The position numbers and the translations under genes are program-made. Shown in pieces: positions 43,957 to 52,595 of a DNA stretch of 64,000 nucleotides. Every line of letters begins with the position of its first letter. The stretch's first letter is position 1. The notes under the pieces were generated by a model. The model was not told where the DNA came from and made no database searches. It saw only the letters and a program-made list of their open reading frames with translations. This DNA is from Terriglobia bacterium (GTDB taxonomy: Bacteria; Acidobacteriota; Terriglobia; Versatilivoradales; Versatilivoraceae), in assembly GCA_951813285.1 (NCBI GenBank), contig OX638355.1:1273136-1337135 (forward strand), written 5' to 3'.

Positions 43957-44007
43957 CTTAACCAACTCTTTATCCGCTCTTAACACGGTGTTCACACGGT
44001 CATTGTA
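43957..44007 (+). promoter_or_regulatory. five-unit Pho-box-like array upstream of the TonB receptor
   Basis: CTTAACC (43957), CTTTATC (43968), CTTAACA (43979), GTTCACA (43990) and CATTGTA (44001) recur every 11 bp with 4-bp gaps (AACT, CGCT, CGGT, CGGT). CTTAACC-like and GTTCACC-like units are known as Pho boxes in cyanobacteria and streptomycetes. The array lies 64 bp before the receptor's start. No certain -10 was assigned. The remaining intergenic sequence (43833-43956) shows nothing recognisable. Confidence 0.75.
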
Positions 44008-44071
44008 CGTTCAGGCAGTCGGCCATGTTCGTCCTGGATATTTATCTGTGCCAACAGAAGGAGTGACTGGA

Positions 44072-46816
44072 GTGTTTCGCTTTCCAACCCTGCTGTCATT
44101 GTTATTGCTGCTTGCCCAGAATCTGTCCGGTCAGGAAACAGGTGCCGTGGCAGGGAACGTGCTGGATGCCGACAACGGCTCCGTGGTGCGGCAGGCCCGA
44201 GTCGAAGTGGAGGGCCGCCCCGAACTCTCGACCGTGACGGATTTGGACGGATATTATGTCCTGCAGCTGTCCCCCGGCACCTACCAACTGCTCTTCACCG
44301 CAGACAACTACCATGAATCCACGGTGAGCGACATCGTGGTTACGGCCGGCGCCGTCCAGGAGGTCAGCACCGTCATGGCCAACTTTGCCACCCAGACGGT
44401 GGTCGACGTCACGACGGATATCGACGCCGTCACCGCCACTGCAGAGGCCATGCTCACCGAGCGCAAGCTGGCGCCCACCGTCAGCAACAGCATGAGCCGG
44501 GATGAAATCAGAAAGTCGGTGGCTTCCGATGCAGCCGGAGCGGTGGAGAAGGTGACCGGTGTCTCTGTGGTCGACGACGGCTATGTCTACGTGAGAGGCC
44601 TGGGGGAACGCTACAGCGCCACCATGCTGAACGGGGCCATGGTCCCCACCACCGACCCCGAACGGCGGGTGGTGCCGCTGGACCTCTTTCCCGCCACTCT
44701 GATTGAGAACATCAAGGTTATCAAGACCTACGCGCCCGACATGCCCGGCGAGTTCTCGGGAGGCCTGGTTCAGATGCAGACCATCGAGTTTCCGGTGGCG
44801 AGAACCTTCAATGCCAGCGTGAGTTACGGCTTCAATAGCCGGACCACCTTCAAGGAGTTCCAGACCTACCAGGGAGGCGAGTCCGATTTCTGGGGCTACC
44901 AGGACGGATCCCGCGATGTTCCTGTCCGGATTCCGCAGACCAGGCTTTTCCCGGGCAGCTTCAGCCGGCAGGAGATGCAGGAGTTCGGCCGGGCCCTCCC
45001 CGTCAACTGGGAGGGAACCTCCATCGACAGAGCTCGTCCCTCTCAGACCCACTCCATTGCCGGAGGCGATACGGTGGGTCCGCTGGGCCTGGTGGGAGCC
45101 TTCACCTTCACCAATAAGCCCCAGGTCTATCAGGAGGCTCGGCGCTACCTGGTGAACACGGGCCGTGGGAATATCGGCATTCGCACCGACTATTCCGATT
45201 TCGCCCGGGGCGTGGAGGCATCCCGTGTGGGAGCCGTGTTCAATGCCGCCCTGCGGTTGAACAGCAACAACAAGATCGTTTTCCGCAATACCTACACCCA
45301 CGACGCCGACAAGGAAGCACGCCGCTTCGAGGGTCTCAACGGGGGGATCGATTTGCAGATCGTGGCCGAACGGCTGCGGTGGGTAGAACGGGGTCTGTTC
45401 TCTACAGGGGTCGAGGGGGAACACAACCTGCCGGCACTGGGCAACAGCCTGATCCGCTGGCAGTACACATATTCCCAGTCGGGCCGAGATGAGCCCGATT
45501 TCCGGGAAACCATCTACCAGCGCCGATACGATGACAGCCTGGGTTTCCTGTCGCTGCCCCAATCGGCCCTGCGCTTCTACAATACGCTCGAAGACAAGAT
45601 CCACGAGCCTCTGGTGGAGTGGGGGAAGCCCTTCTTCGGCAGCGGTGTTACCGGCATGTTCAGTGTCGGGGTTCGGGCCACCTTCCGGGAACGCGACTTT
45701 GAAGCCCGCCGCTTCCGCTTCAAGCCCGCCAACTTCCGCCACATCGATACCAGCCTTGCCCCCAATGAACTCCTGGGGCCCGACAACATCGCTCCCGACC
45801 GGTTCGTCCTGCGCGAAAACACACGAGGCACCGACACCTATCGGGGAGACATGGACATCTTCGGCACCTTTGCCATGCTGGATATTTCATTGGGCTCCAA
45901 GTGGCGGTTGGTGGGCGGCCTCCGCCTGGAGGATGCCCTGATTCAGGTCACCACCATCGATCCGCTGGTTCCCGGCGGCGTGCCGGCCGTAGCCGAACTG
46001 GATAACCGCGACCCTCTACCCGGCATCAACGCGAGCTATGCCCTGACTTCCAGGCAAAACCTGCGGTTCGGGTATGCGCGCACCCTCAACCGGCCCGACT
46101 TTCGCGAGCTCTCCCCCTTCGACTTCCTGAACGTGCTGGGCGGCTACGATACGGCCGGAAACCCCGACCTGCGGCGGGCCAGGATCGACAACTTCGATAC
46201 CCGCTGGGAGTGGTTCCCGGGGGGAAACCAGGTGATTGCCGCCAGCTATTTCCTCAAGGACTTCACCGACCCCATCGAGACCACCATTCAGCCGACCATC
46301 AACCAGCGCAGAAGCTTCGTGAACGCCACCAGCGCCCGGAACCAGGGCTTCGAAATCGAATGGCGCCAGCACCTGGGCCACTTTCACGATGGGCTGGAGC
46401 CCTTCAGCCTGCAAAGCAACTTCACCTTCGTGGACTCCAATGTCGAGATTCCGCCTGAGCTGGCGCTGTTGGCCACCTCGAAACGGCGGCCGCTGCTGGG
46501 GCAGTCCCGCTTCATCTACAACTTCGGCACCGAGTGGAACAAGCCTCGGTGGCGCAGCACGGTCCGGTTCTTCCTGAATTCCGTGTCCCGCAAGATCACC
46601 GACGTGGGCACCTTTGGCCTCCCCGACATTTTTCAGGAGGGGAACCTCTTCATGGATCTGGCCTACCTCTACACCATCGGGGAGCGGTGGGGGGTCAAGT
46701 TTACGATAGAGAACCTGTCCGACAACGAGTATCGCTGGACGCAGGCTGACCATCTGCAGCGGCGCTATCACCTGGGACGGACCTTCAAGGTCGGGACCAG
46801 CTTCTCTCTTTTCTAA
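44072..46816 (+). CDS. TonB-dependent receptor with carboxypeptidase-regulatory-like domain
   Basis: A 914-residue outer-membrane receptor. The chosen GTG (44072) has AGAAGGAG 8 bp upstream and gives a clean signal peptide (FRFPTLLSLLLLLAQNLSGQ). An in-frame GTG at 43988 would lie inside the phased repeat array. Next come a CarboxypepD_reg-like domain (about 22-105; GAVAGNVLDADNG, DLDGYYVLQLSPGTYQL), a plug (about 140-240; DAAGAVEKVTGVSVVDDGYV, VRGLGERYSATMLNG) and a 22-strand-type barrel ending in the aromatic TSFSLF. Such receptors import ligands too large or scarce for porins. The Pho-box-like array and downstream phoB suggest phosphate or an organophosphorus ligand; this is inference. Confidence 0.94.
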   Translation: MFRFPTLLSLLLLLAQNLSGQETGAVAGNVLDADNGSVVRQARVEVEGRPELSTVTDLDGYYVLQLSPGTYQLLFTADNYHESTVSDIVVTAGAVQEVSTVMANFATQTVVDVTTDIDAVTATAEAMLTERKLAPTVSNSMSRDEIRKSVASDAAGAVEKVTGVSVVDDGYVYVRGLGERYSATMLNGAMVPTTDPERRVVPLDLFPATLIENIKVIKTYAPDMPGEFSGGLVQMQTIEFPVARTFNASVSYGFNSRTTFKEFQTYQGGESDFWGYQDGSRDVPVRIPQTRLFPGSFSRQEMQEFGRALPVNWEGTSIDRARPSQTHSIAGGDTVGPLGLVGAFTFTNKPQVYQEARRYLVNTGRGNIGIRTDYSDFARGVEASRVGAVFNAALRLNSNNKIVFRNTYTHDADKEARRFEGLNGGIDLQIVAERLRWVERGLFSTGVEGEHNLPALGNSLIRWQYTYSQSGRDEPDFRETIYQRRYDDSLGFLSLPQSALRFYNTLEDKIHEPLVEWGKPFFGSGVTGMFSVGVRATFRERDFEARRFRFKPANFRHIDTSLAPNELLGPDNIAPDRFVLRENTRGTDTYRGDMDIFGTFAMLDISLGSKWRLVGGLRLEDALIQVTTIDPLVPGGVPAVAELDNRDPLPGINASYALTSRQNLRFGYARTLNRPDFRELSPFDFLNVLGGYDTAGNPDLRRARIDNFDTRWEWFPGGNQVIAASYFLKDFTDPIETTIQPTINQRRSFVNATSARNQGFEIEWRQHLGHFHDGLEPFSLQSNFTFVDSNVEIPPELALLATSKRRPLLGQSRFIYNFGTEWNKPRWRSTVRFFLNSVSRKITDVGTFGLPDIFQEGNLFMDLAYLYTIGERWGVKFTIENLSDNEYRWTQADHLQRRYHLGRTFKVGTSFSLF

Positions 46817-46869
46817 GGTTGGCTGCGGAGCGGCCCTCCTTGGAAGTCGGAATCGAGTCGAGCCAAGCC

Positions 46870-47580
46870 ATGAGACAGTGCATTCTCGCCATCGAGGACA
46901 ACACGGACATCTGTGAAGCGGTACGCTACAACCTGGAAAAGGAGAAGAACTTCTCGGTGGTCGAAGCCCATACCGGGGAAGAAGGTGTCAGCCTGGCATT
47001 CAAGCTCAAGCCAAGCCTGATCATCCTGGACCTCATGCTGCCGGGTGTGAGCGGGTTCGAGGTCTGCCGAATCCTTCGCAGGGACCCCGAGACCCGGCAT
47101 ATCCCCATCATGATCCTGTCGGCCAGGAGCACCGAGTCGGACAAGGTCCTGGGCCTGGAATTGGGCGCCAACGACTACATGACCAAGCCTTTCGGGGTTC
47201 GCGAGCTGGTGGCCAGGGTCCGCTCAACCTTGAGAAAAAACGACGGCCAGCAGGTAGAGTCTTACGACGACGGTCGTCTGGAGGTGCACTTCGAGAACTA
47301 CGAGATTCGCTTTGAGGGCGAGAACTGCCGACTCACCCTGAAAGAATTCGGTCTGCTCAAGGCTTTGATCCTGAATGCCGGAAGGGCCCTGACGCGTGAG
47401 AAGATCCTCAACGCCGTCTGGGGGTACAGCTATTACGGGGACGCCCGAACGGTGGACGTCCACATTCGAAGGATTCGCAGAAAGCTGGGGCCGAACTTCA
47501 GGGACTATATCGAAACCGTCACCGGTGTCGGCTACCGCTTCCAACGTCCCGCGCAGCAGGCAGCCGGTTCCCTCTCCTGA
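46870..47580 (+). CDS. phoB: PhoB-like OmpR-family response regulator
   Basis: A 236-residue two-domain regulator. The receiver has the acidic pair (Glu9, Asp10), phospho-acceptor Asp54 in IILDLMLPG, Ser84 in ILSARS and Lys107 in YMTKPF. The winged-helix DNA-binding domain (about 135-228) shows LTLKEFGLLKALILNAGRALTREKIL and RTVDVHIRRIRRKLG with GVGYRF. The sequence is closest in character to PhoB/PhoP. It follows the receptor gene by about 53 bp on the same strand with no terminator between, so co-transcription and autoregulation through the receptor's phased array are likely. ATG 46870 begins just before the first strand; its ribosome-binding site is weak. Confidence 0.92.
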   Translation: MRQCILAIEDNTDICEAVRYNLEKEKNFSVVEAHTGEEGVSLAFKLKPSLIILDLMLPGVSGFEVCRILRRDPETRHIPIMILSARSTESDKVLGLELGANDYMTKPFGVRELVARVRSTLRKNDGQQVESYDDGRLEVHFENYEIRFEGENCRLTLKEFGLLKALILNAGRALTREKILNAVWGYSYYGDARTVDVHIRRIRRKLGPNFRDYIETVTGVGYRFQRPAQQAAGSLS

Positions 47581-47598
47581 ACCAGCACCTTCCCTCCT

Positions 47599-47676
47599 TC
47601 AAAACTCAGGTATCACTCGGCCTTGAGGGGGAGTCGCAGAAGCCGAGCCGACAGGCGAAGGCTGATGCGGTGGGGG
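47599..47676 (+). repeat. 78-bp dispersed repeat, copy 2
   Basis: Matches the reverse complement of 21509-21586: TTCAAAACTCAGGTATCACTC, CCTTGAGGGGGAGTCGCAGA and GGCGAAGGCTGATGCGGTGG. It sits just after phoB, between convergent genes. Confidence 0.8.
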
Positions 47677-47700
47677 ATGGACGGCGGGTCGTCAGGCCGT

Positions 47701-48201
47701 CTATCCTGCCGGAGGGTGTTTGGGAAAGTCCATGAAGAGGCACTTTCCCCGGTGGCGGCCGATCTCCTTCCAGGAAGAAATCGCGAAATCGGCGCAGAAC
47801 ACGCCGCAGGTAGGAAGGTTGTCCAGGAATGCGCCGCAGACCAAGTTGACCAGGTCCGTCAACCCCGGGTTGTGCCCGACAAGGTAGACCGTCTCCTCGG
47901 AATCGTCCAGTCCCTGGAGGATGCCGACCAGGTCGGCGACCCCGGCGCCATAGAGCCGGTCCACGCGGGTAATTCTCTCGGCAGGGAATCCAATGGCGCC
48001 GGCAATGATCTCAGCCGTCCGGATGGCCCGCTTGGCCGGGCTGGCGAGCAGGCGGTCCGGAATCAGGGAACGCCGTGCCAACCGCCGGCCCATCTCGGGG
48101 GCATCGGCCTTGCCACGCTTGTTCAGAGGACGTTCGAAATCCCTCAACCCGGGGTCTTTCCAACTGGACTTGGCATGGCGGATGACAACCAGTCTCTTCA
48201 T
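47701..48201 (-). CDS. SixA-like phosphohistidine phosphatase
   Basis: A 166-residue histidine-phosphatase-superfamily protein. RHAKSSW (residues 8-14) carries the catalytic RHG-type motif in the SixA form RHAK, and the second His is in VGHNPGLTDL (about 110). LNKRGKADAPEMGRRL and SPAKRAIRTAE are typical of SixA. SixA removes phosphate from His-phosphorylated proteins such as NPr. The ATG lies 2 bp after the stop of the upstream propeller gene, implying translational coupling, although no functional link is known. Confidence 0.92.
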   Translation of the reverse strand: MKRLVVIRHAKSSWKDPGLRDFERPLNKRGKADAPEMGRRLARRSLIPDRLLASPAKRAIRTAEIIAGAIGFPAERITRVDRLYGAGVADLVGILQGLDDSEETVYLVGHNPGLTDLVNLVCGAFLDNLPTCGVFCADFAISSWKEIGRHRGKCLFMDFPKHPPAG

Positions 48202-48203
48202 CT

Positions 48204-49514
48204 TCAGGAGTCGGAGGCGACGCAGTAGAGAAACTTGCGTCCCCGAAGAAAGAGCTCCTTGTCGACGACGGCGGGCGAAGCGTCGAATCCATCCTCCAGG
48301 GTATTCCTGGCCAGCGCCTCGAATTCGGGGCCTTTCCGGATCACTATGGTGGTTCCGTTCTGAGACGGCAGGTAGACGCGGTTGCCGGCTCCCACCGGAG
48401 AGGCGTAGACACCCTCGATACCCTCCAGCCTGAGGGGACCGTAATGAGCCTCGCCGGTTTTGGCGTTGAGGCAGGTGAGGATGCCATTGTTGCCCTTGAC
48501 AAAGTAGAGCAGGTCCCCATAGAGCAGCGGCGAAGGAACATAGGGGGTGTCGCGGTCCAGTTCCCAGGCGATAGCCTCCGAGTCGGTAATGTCTCCTTGA
48601 GCGGCTCCAATCCGAATGGCCTGCAGGACGTTTCCCCGAAATCCGCTGGTGACGAAGACGATCCCCTCCGAGGCCACGGGTGAGGGGATGGCGTTCAAGG
48701 TCACGCCGCTGCCGTCCCAGAGAAGGTCTCCGTTCTCCAGGTCGTAGCTGCGCACCCGGTTGGTGGCGCTGGTGACCACCTGTTTCCGCCCGCCGTGCTC
48801 GACCACGATGGGGCTGGACCAGGAGGTCTCCTCATCCCGGGGGACTCTCCACAGTTCGTCTCCCGTCCGCTTGTCCAGCGCGACGATGAAGGAGTCTCCC
48901 TGGTGGTCCCAGATGATGACGATCTTGTTTCCGTAGAGCAGCGGCGAGCTGCCCTCCCCGAACTTCAGTCGAACCGACATGTCCCCCAGGTCTTTCTCCC
49001 ACACCGGATTTCCTTTCATGTCCAGACAGAAGAGGCCGAAGGAACCGAAATAGGCGTAGACGTGCTCACCATCGGTGACGGGCGAGGCGGAGGCCCAGGT
49101 GTTGGCGCCGTGGGTCCCTTCGTGGGGTCCCTGTTTCCGGGTGGTCCGCTGCCAGAGGACCTTCCCCGTCTTGCGGTCCAGAGCCAGCAGGTCGAACTTC
49201 ATGACCTGGGCCGGCTTGACCTGGCCCTCCCCCTCCACCGGGTTCTTGCTGTCGGTGGGAATGGCGGTGGCCACGAACACCGTTTGATCCCAAATGATCG
49301 GGGACGCATGGCCCTTGCCCGGGATGGCCACTTTCCAGCGAATGTTTCTGTCCTCGGACCATTCCACGGGTGGGTCACCTTTTGGGGAGACTCCCGTAGC
49401 CTCCGGCCCCCTCCACTGGGACCAATAGGCCTGGCTGTCCGCCGGAGCTTCCTTCACTCCCAGCCACAAACCGACCGCAACACCTCCAATGACGATTCCG
49501 GCGATCCATTTCAT
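48204..49514 (-). CDS. PQQ-binding-like beta-propeller protein
   Basis: A 436-residue protein with a short N-terminal hydrophobic leader (WIAGIVIGGVAVGLWLGV) that may anchor or export it. Repeated propeller blades are visible, each with an ALDRKTGKVLWQ, ALDKRTGDELWR or YDLENGDLLWDG turn and the WSQWRGPEATGVSP opening common in outer-membrane PQQ-like proteins of Planctomycetota and Acidobacteriota. These have no proven PQQ or enzyme activity and may be scaffolds. GAGGAGGAA precedes the ATG. It is in one transcript with the SixA-like gene. Confidence 0.9.
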   Translation of the reverse strand: MKWIAGIVIGGVAVGLWLGVKEAPADSQAYWSQWRGPEATGVSPKGDPPVEWSEDRNIRWKVAIPGKGHASPIIWDQTVFVATAIPTDSKNPVEGEGQVKPAQVMKFDLLALDRKTGKVLWQRTTRKQGPHEGTHGANTWASASPVTDGEHVYAYFGSFGLFCLDMKGNPVWEKDLGDMSVRLKFGEGSSPLLYGNKIVIIWDHQGDSFIVALDKRTGDELWRVPRDEETSWSSPIVVEHGGRKQVVTSATNRVRSYDLENGDLLWDGSGVTLNAIPSPVASEGIVFVTSGFRGNVLQAIRIGAAQGDITDSEAIAWELDRDTPYVPSPLLYGDLLYFVKGNNGILTCLNAKTGEAHYGPLRLEGIEGVYASPVGAGNRVYLPSQNGTTIVIRKGPEFEALARNTLEDGFDASPAVVDKELFLRGRKFLYCVASDS

Positions 49515-49759
49515 CGGGCTTCCTCCTCTGAGTGTCCGTCGTTCCGCTACTATCCGACTCTCTGTCGCGCCGTTCAGTATACACTCGCCAACGCATTCGG
49601 CAGGTGGCTTAAATCAAACGTAATGGAGTCATTCCACCTTCGTTGGCGACATTCCATGCCACTCGACCCGGTGAGAGATGCGGGCTGTATCCCTTCCTTT
49701 ACATTTTCATGGCTCCGGCGTTACATTAGGGCCACCTGAAACGACGAGGGAGTTCGATC

Positions 49760-50854
49760 ATGCGCTTTTTTCTTCTCCTGCTGAGCTGGGCCATGCTCTC
49801 CTCCGGCATATTGGCCGAAGACGCCCCGACATTCACCCCCCGCTCGGTAGCCGTTCGGTCCGATGGAACGCTGATCATCAGCGACGACGTCAAGTACCGG
49901 ATCCTGGGTTTGGATCCGGCCGGCGTCCTGACCGTCCAATTGGAAAGGGGAACCGTCGATCCGGGATCCGGGCGGAAGGTGGACCTGGGCCGACCGGTCG
50001 GCATTGCCCTGGATGGAGCCGACAACCTCTACCTGACGGACCGCAACACCCATCGGATCTTCCGCATTGACCGCCAGAGCGGTGTGGTGACCACCGTGGC
50101 CGGCAACCGGGAGTTCGGCTATCGCTACGATGATGTGGCTGCCACCGAAGCCAGCCTGTCCACCCCCGTGGGTGTGGCTCTCGATCGAGAGGGCAACTTC
50201 TATTTCGTCGAGCAGAGCAGCCGCCGGGTCCGGCGGGTCGATGCCAAGACCGGCCAGATCGCCACGGTGGCGGGCAGCGGCCGAACGGGCTTCAGCGGTG
50301 ACGGGGGCCCGGCCACCGAAGCGGCTTTCGAAGTGCCCTTCGACGTGGCGGTGGATCGCCGCGGCAATCTCTTTATCGCCGATACCGGCAACCATCGCAT
50401 CCGCAGAGTGGATGCCGGGACCGGGCTGATTTCGACCTACGCCGGCGATGGCAAGGGTGGGTTCGGCGGTGATGGAGGGGCGGCGGCAAAGGCCAGCCTG
50501 TACGATCCCTTCTCGGTGGCCCTGGACCGGTCGGGCAACCTCTATATTGCCGATCGCGGCAACCACCGCATCCGCCGGGTCGGCGCCAGAAACCGCGTCA
50601 TCACCACCGTCGCGGGCAATGGTCAACGTGGCTTCAGCGGCGATGGCGGCCCTGCCAGGAGAGCCAGCCTGGCCGATCCCTTCGATCTGGCCCTGGATCG
50701 CCGCGGCAACCTCTATATCGCCGACACCGGCAACAAGAAGGTGCGGCGAGTCGACGCCAGGACCAAGAGAATAGAGACCGTCGCGGTCAAGCCCGCCGCG
50801 AAGGAGAAGGAGGAGGGGGAAAAGGAGAAGGAAAAGAAGGACCAGTCCTCCTGA
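49760..50854 (+). CDS. secreted NHL-repeat beta-propeller protein
   Basis: A 364-residue protein with a signal peptide (FFLLLLSWAMLSSGILA) and about six NHL blades. Each has GNLYIADRGNHRIRRV-like and AGDGKGGFGGDGG-like segments. The last 25 residues are very rich in Lys and Glu (KEKEEGEKEKEKKD). NHL propellers bind proteins, nucleic acid or small ligands, and no activity can be named. GAGGGAG lies upstream of the ATG. It resembles the larger NHL protein at 53400, which lacks a signal peptide. Confidence 0.9.
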   Translation: MRFFLLLLSWAMLSSGILAEDAPTFTPRSVAVRSDGTLIISDDVKYRILGLDPAGVLTVQLERGTVDPGSGRKVDLGRPVGIALDGADNLYLTDRNTHRIFRIDRQSGVVTTVAGNREFGYRYDDVAATEASLSTPVGVALDREGNFYFVEQSSRRVRRVDAKTGQIATVAGSGRTGFSGDGGPATEAAFEVPFDVAVDRRGNLFIADTGNHRIRRVDAGTGLISTYAGDGKGGFGGDGGAAAKASLYDPFSVALDRSGNLYIADRGNHRIRRVGARNRVITTVAGNGQRGFSGDGGPARRASLADPFDLALDRRGNLYIADTGNKKVRRVDARTKRIETVAVKPAAKEKEEGEKEKEKKDQSS

Positions 50855-50889
50855 GACCTGCCTGCCTTGTTGGCTTTGTACGAGTAAGG

Positions 50890-51294
50890 ATGCTACCGGC
50901 TGAGACCACCCACTCCACCCTCATTGGCTACCTGCTCTGGATCTTCGGCTTCACGGGTTCCCATCGCTTTTACTTCGGCAAACCCGTCACGGGAACCGTT
51001 TATTTCTTTACCTTGGGACTGCTTGGAATTGGCTGGCTCATCGATCTGTTTCTGATCCCTGGCATGTGCCGCCAAGCCGATTTCAGGTTCCAGCGTGGCC
51101 CGATCGACTACACCGTTGCCTGGCTCCTCTTGACCTTCCTGGGACTCCTCGGCATTCATCGTATGTATCTGGGCAAATGGATCACCGGCATCCTCTATCT
51201 GCTCACCGCTGGGCTTCTGGGGCTGGGTTACCTTTACGATTACTGGACCCTCAACGACCAGGTAACGCTGATCAATAGTGAGGCGTTAACGTAG
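50890..51294 (+). CDS. protein with two TM2 domains
   Basis: A 134-residue membrane protein with two successive TM2 units. Residues about 10-55 (LLWIFGFTGSHRFYFGKPVTGTVYF, then GIGWLIDLFLIP) and about 75-120 (LLTFLGLLGIHRMYLGKWITGILYL, then LGYLYDYWTL) each carry the GxHRFYxG-type turn between helices. Most TM2 proteins have one such unit, so this is a duplicated form. Function unknown; the family occurs in membranes of bacteria and eukaryotes. It follows the NHL gene by 35 bp on the same strand. Confidence 0.9.
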   Translation: MLPAETTHSTLIGYLLWIFGFTGSHRFYFGKPVTGTVYFFTLGLLGIGWLIDLFLIPGMCRQADFRFQRGPIDYTVAWLLLTFLGLLGIHRMYLGKWITGILYLLTAGLLGLGYLYDYWTLNDQVTLINSEALT

Positions 51295-51431
51295 TGCGTT
51301 CCCAGGCGCGTCTCCGCCCGGTTCCCTGAACTGGAGTCCCCGCATCGCACAGAGCGACGACGGTGTTCTGACCGTGAGGCCGCGATCGGGTGGGAAAGCA
51401 CGGATGAGCTGCAGTGGTCTTTTTGGGGTAA

Positions 51432-52595
51432 TCAGGCTGTTTGCTCGGGCCGCTTGACGACCCGTCCCGCACGGATCACGCCCCGCGGAACCAGCTTCCA
51501 GCGGCCTGTCCGGGTCTCTCCGGCGACGTCGCTGAACTCGAACCTGCCCTCCGCCAATTCGAACAGAGCCAGGTCGGCCTCGGCGCCGGTTTTCAGGGTT
51601 CCCAGGCGGCCCTGCATGCCCACCACCTCGGCCGGAGCCGCCGTGACCATCCTCAGAGCCTCGTCCAGGGAGACTCCCAGCAGCAGGAACTTGGAGACGG
51701 TGGTGGCCAGATCGTAGACCGGTCCCTCGAGGTTGTAGCTGTGGAGGTCGCTGCTGATGGTGCCGGGGAGAATTCCCTGCCGCATGGCCTGCTCGGCGAC
51801 GGGGTAGCGGAAGCTGCCCTTTCCGTGGCCGACATCCAGACGCACACCCCGGCGGACGGCCTCGCGCACCGCGGACAGGACCCGCCCGCGCTCGTCCAGG
51901 ATGCCGGACGCATGGCCGTGAAAGCAGTGAGTCAACAGGTCTCCCCGCCGCATTTCGGCCAGAATTCGGGAAAGGGGCAGGGAAGACCCGGGGGTATGGA
52001 TCATCAGCGGCAGCCGGGCTGCTTCGGCTGCTTCGCGGGCCAGCTTCAAGGCGGGAAGTTCGTTGCGGCCGTCGGCCGCCAGGTTGGCGCTGAGACGTAT
52101 CTTGATTCCCAGAATCACGTCCCGGTTGGCTTCGACGGTTTCCAGCGCCGCGCTGACGCTGCAATGGCGCAGGTCCTCCAGTTCGCCCACGGCAGGATCG
52201 GTCTCAACGCCGGTGACCATGCCCACCGAGGAGATATTGAGCAGGGCAAAGAGCCGGGTGGCGCTGACTTCGATGACGTAGCGGCGGAAGCCGTCCCAGG
52301 TGGCCGCACCGGCCGATCCGGCATCCACTGCCGTGGTCACACCCCGCTCCAGGCAGTTGGGATCGGGGTCGATCCCGTAGTGGGAGACTCCGGGATAAAC
52401 GTGCACGTGGCAGTCGATGAGGCCGGGAGTCACCAGAAGCCCCCTCGCATCGACGGTGTCGCGGGCTTCCAGCGGGTCCAGATTCTTCCCCAGTCCAACA
52501 ATCTTGTCGCCCCGCAGGCCGATGTCCCGCGGATCGTCCAACCCCTGGGAGGGATCCACCGCCCTGCCATTGCAGACCAGAAGGTCATATTTCAT
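51432..52595 (-). CDS. amidohydrolase/deacetylase family metallohydrolase
   Basis: A 387-residue cytoplasmic amidohydrolase of the dihydroorotase-like superfamily. The N-terminal beta part is followed by PGLIDCHVHVYPG (HxH metal motif), a possible bridging or ligand residue in ILGIKIRLS (Lys), THCFHGH (His) and TISSDLHS (Asp). The closing part LGTLKTGAEADLALFEL is the standard C-terminal beta segment. Relatives deacetylate or deaminate small amides; the substrate is unknown. ATG 52595 is chosen by family alignment; the open frame before it is short and the ribosome-binding site weak. Confidence 0.92.
   Translation of the reverse strand: MKYDLLVCNGRAVDPSQGLDDPRDIGLRGDKIVGLGKNLDPLEARDTVDARGLLVTPGLIDCHVHVYPGVSHYGIDPDPNCLERGVTTAVDAGSAGAATWDGFRRYVIEVSATRLFALLNISSVGMVTGVETDPAVGELEDLRHCSVSAALETVEANRDVILGIKIRLSANLAADGRNELPALKLAREAAEAARLPLMIHTPGSSLPLSRILAEMRRGDLLTHCFHGHASGILDERGRVLSAVREAVRRGVRLDVGHGKGSFRYPVAEQAMRQGILPGTISSDLHSYNLEGPVYDLATTVSKFLLLGVSLDEALRMVTAAPAEVVGMQGRLGTLKTGAEADLALFELAEGRFEFSDVAGETRTGRWKLVPRGVIRAGRVVKRPEQTA

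Noticed and set aside
43988-44071. N-terminal extension of the TonB receptor from the GTG at 43988
   Set aside because: It would start inside the 11-bp-phased array and lacks a ribosome-binding site; the GTG at 44072 has AGAAGGAG and a clean signal peptide.
44102-45742. 546-codon open frame antisense to the TonB receptor
   Set aside because: No recognisable motif, and the sense frame shows plug and barrel motifs throughout.
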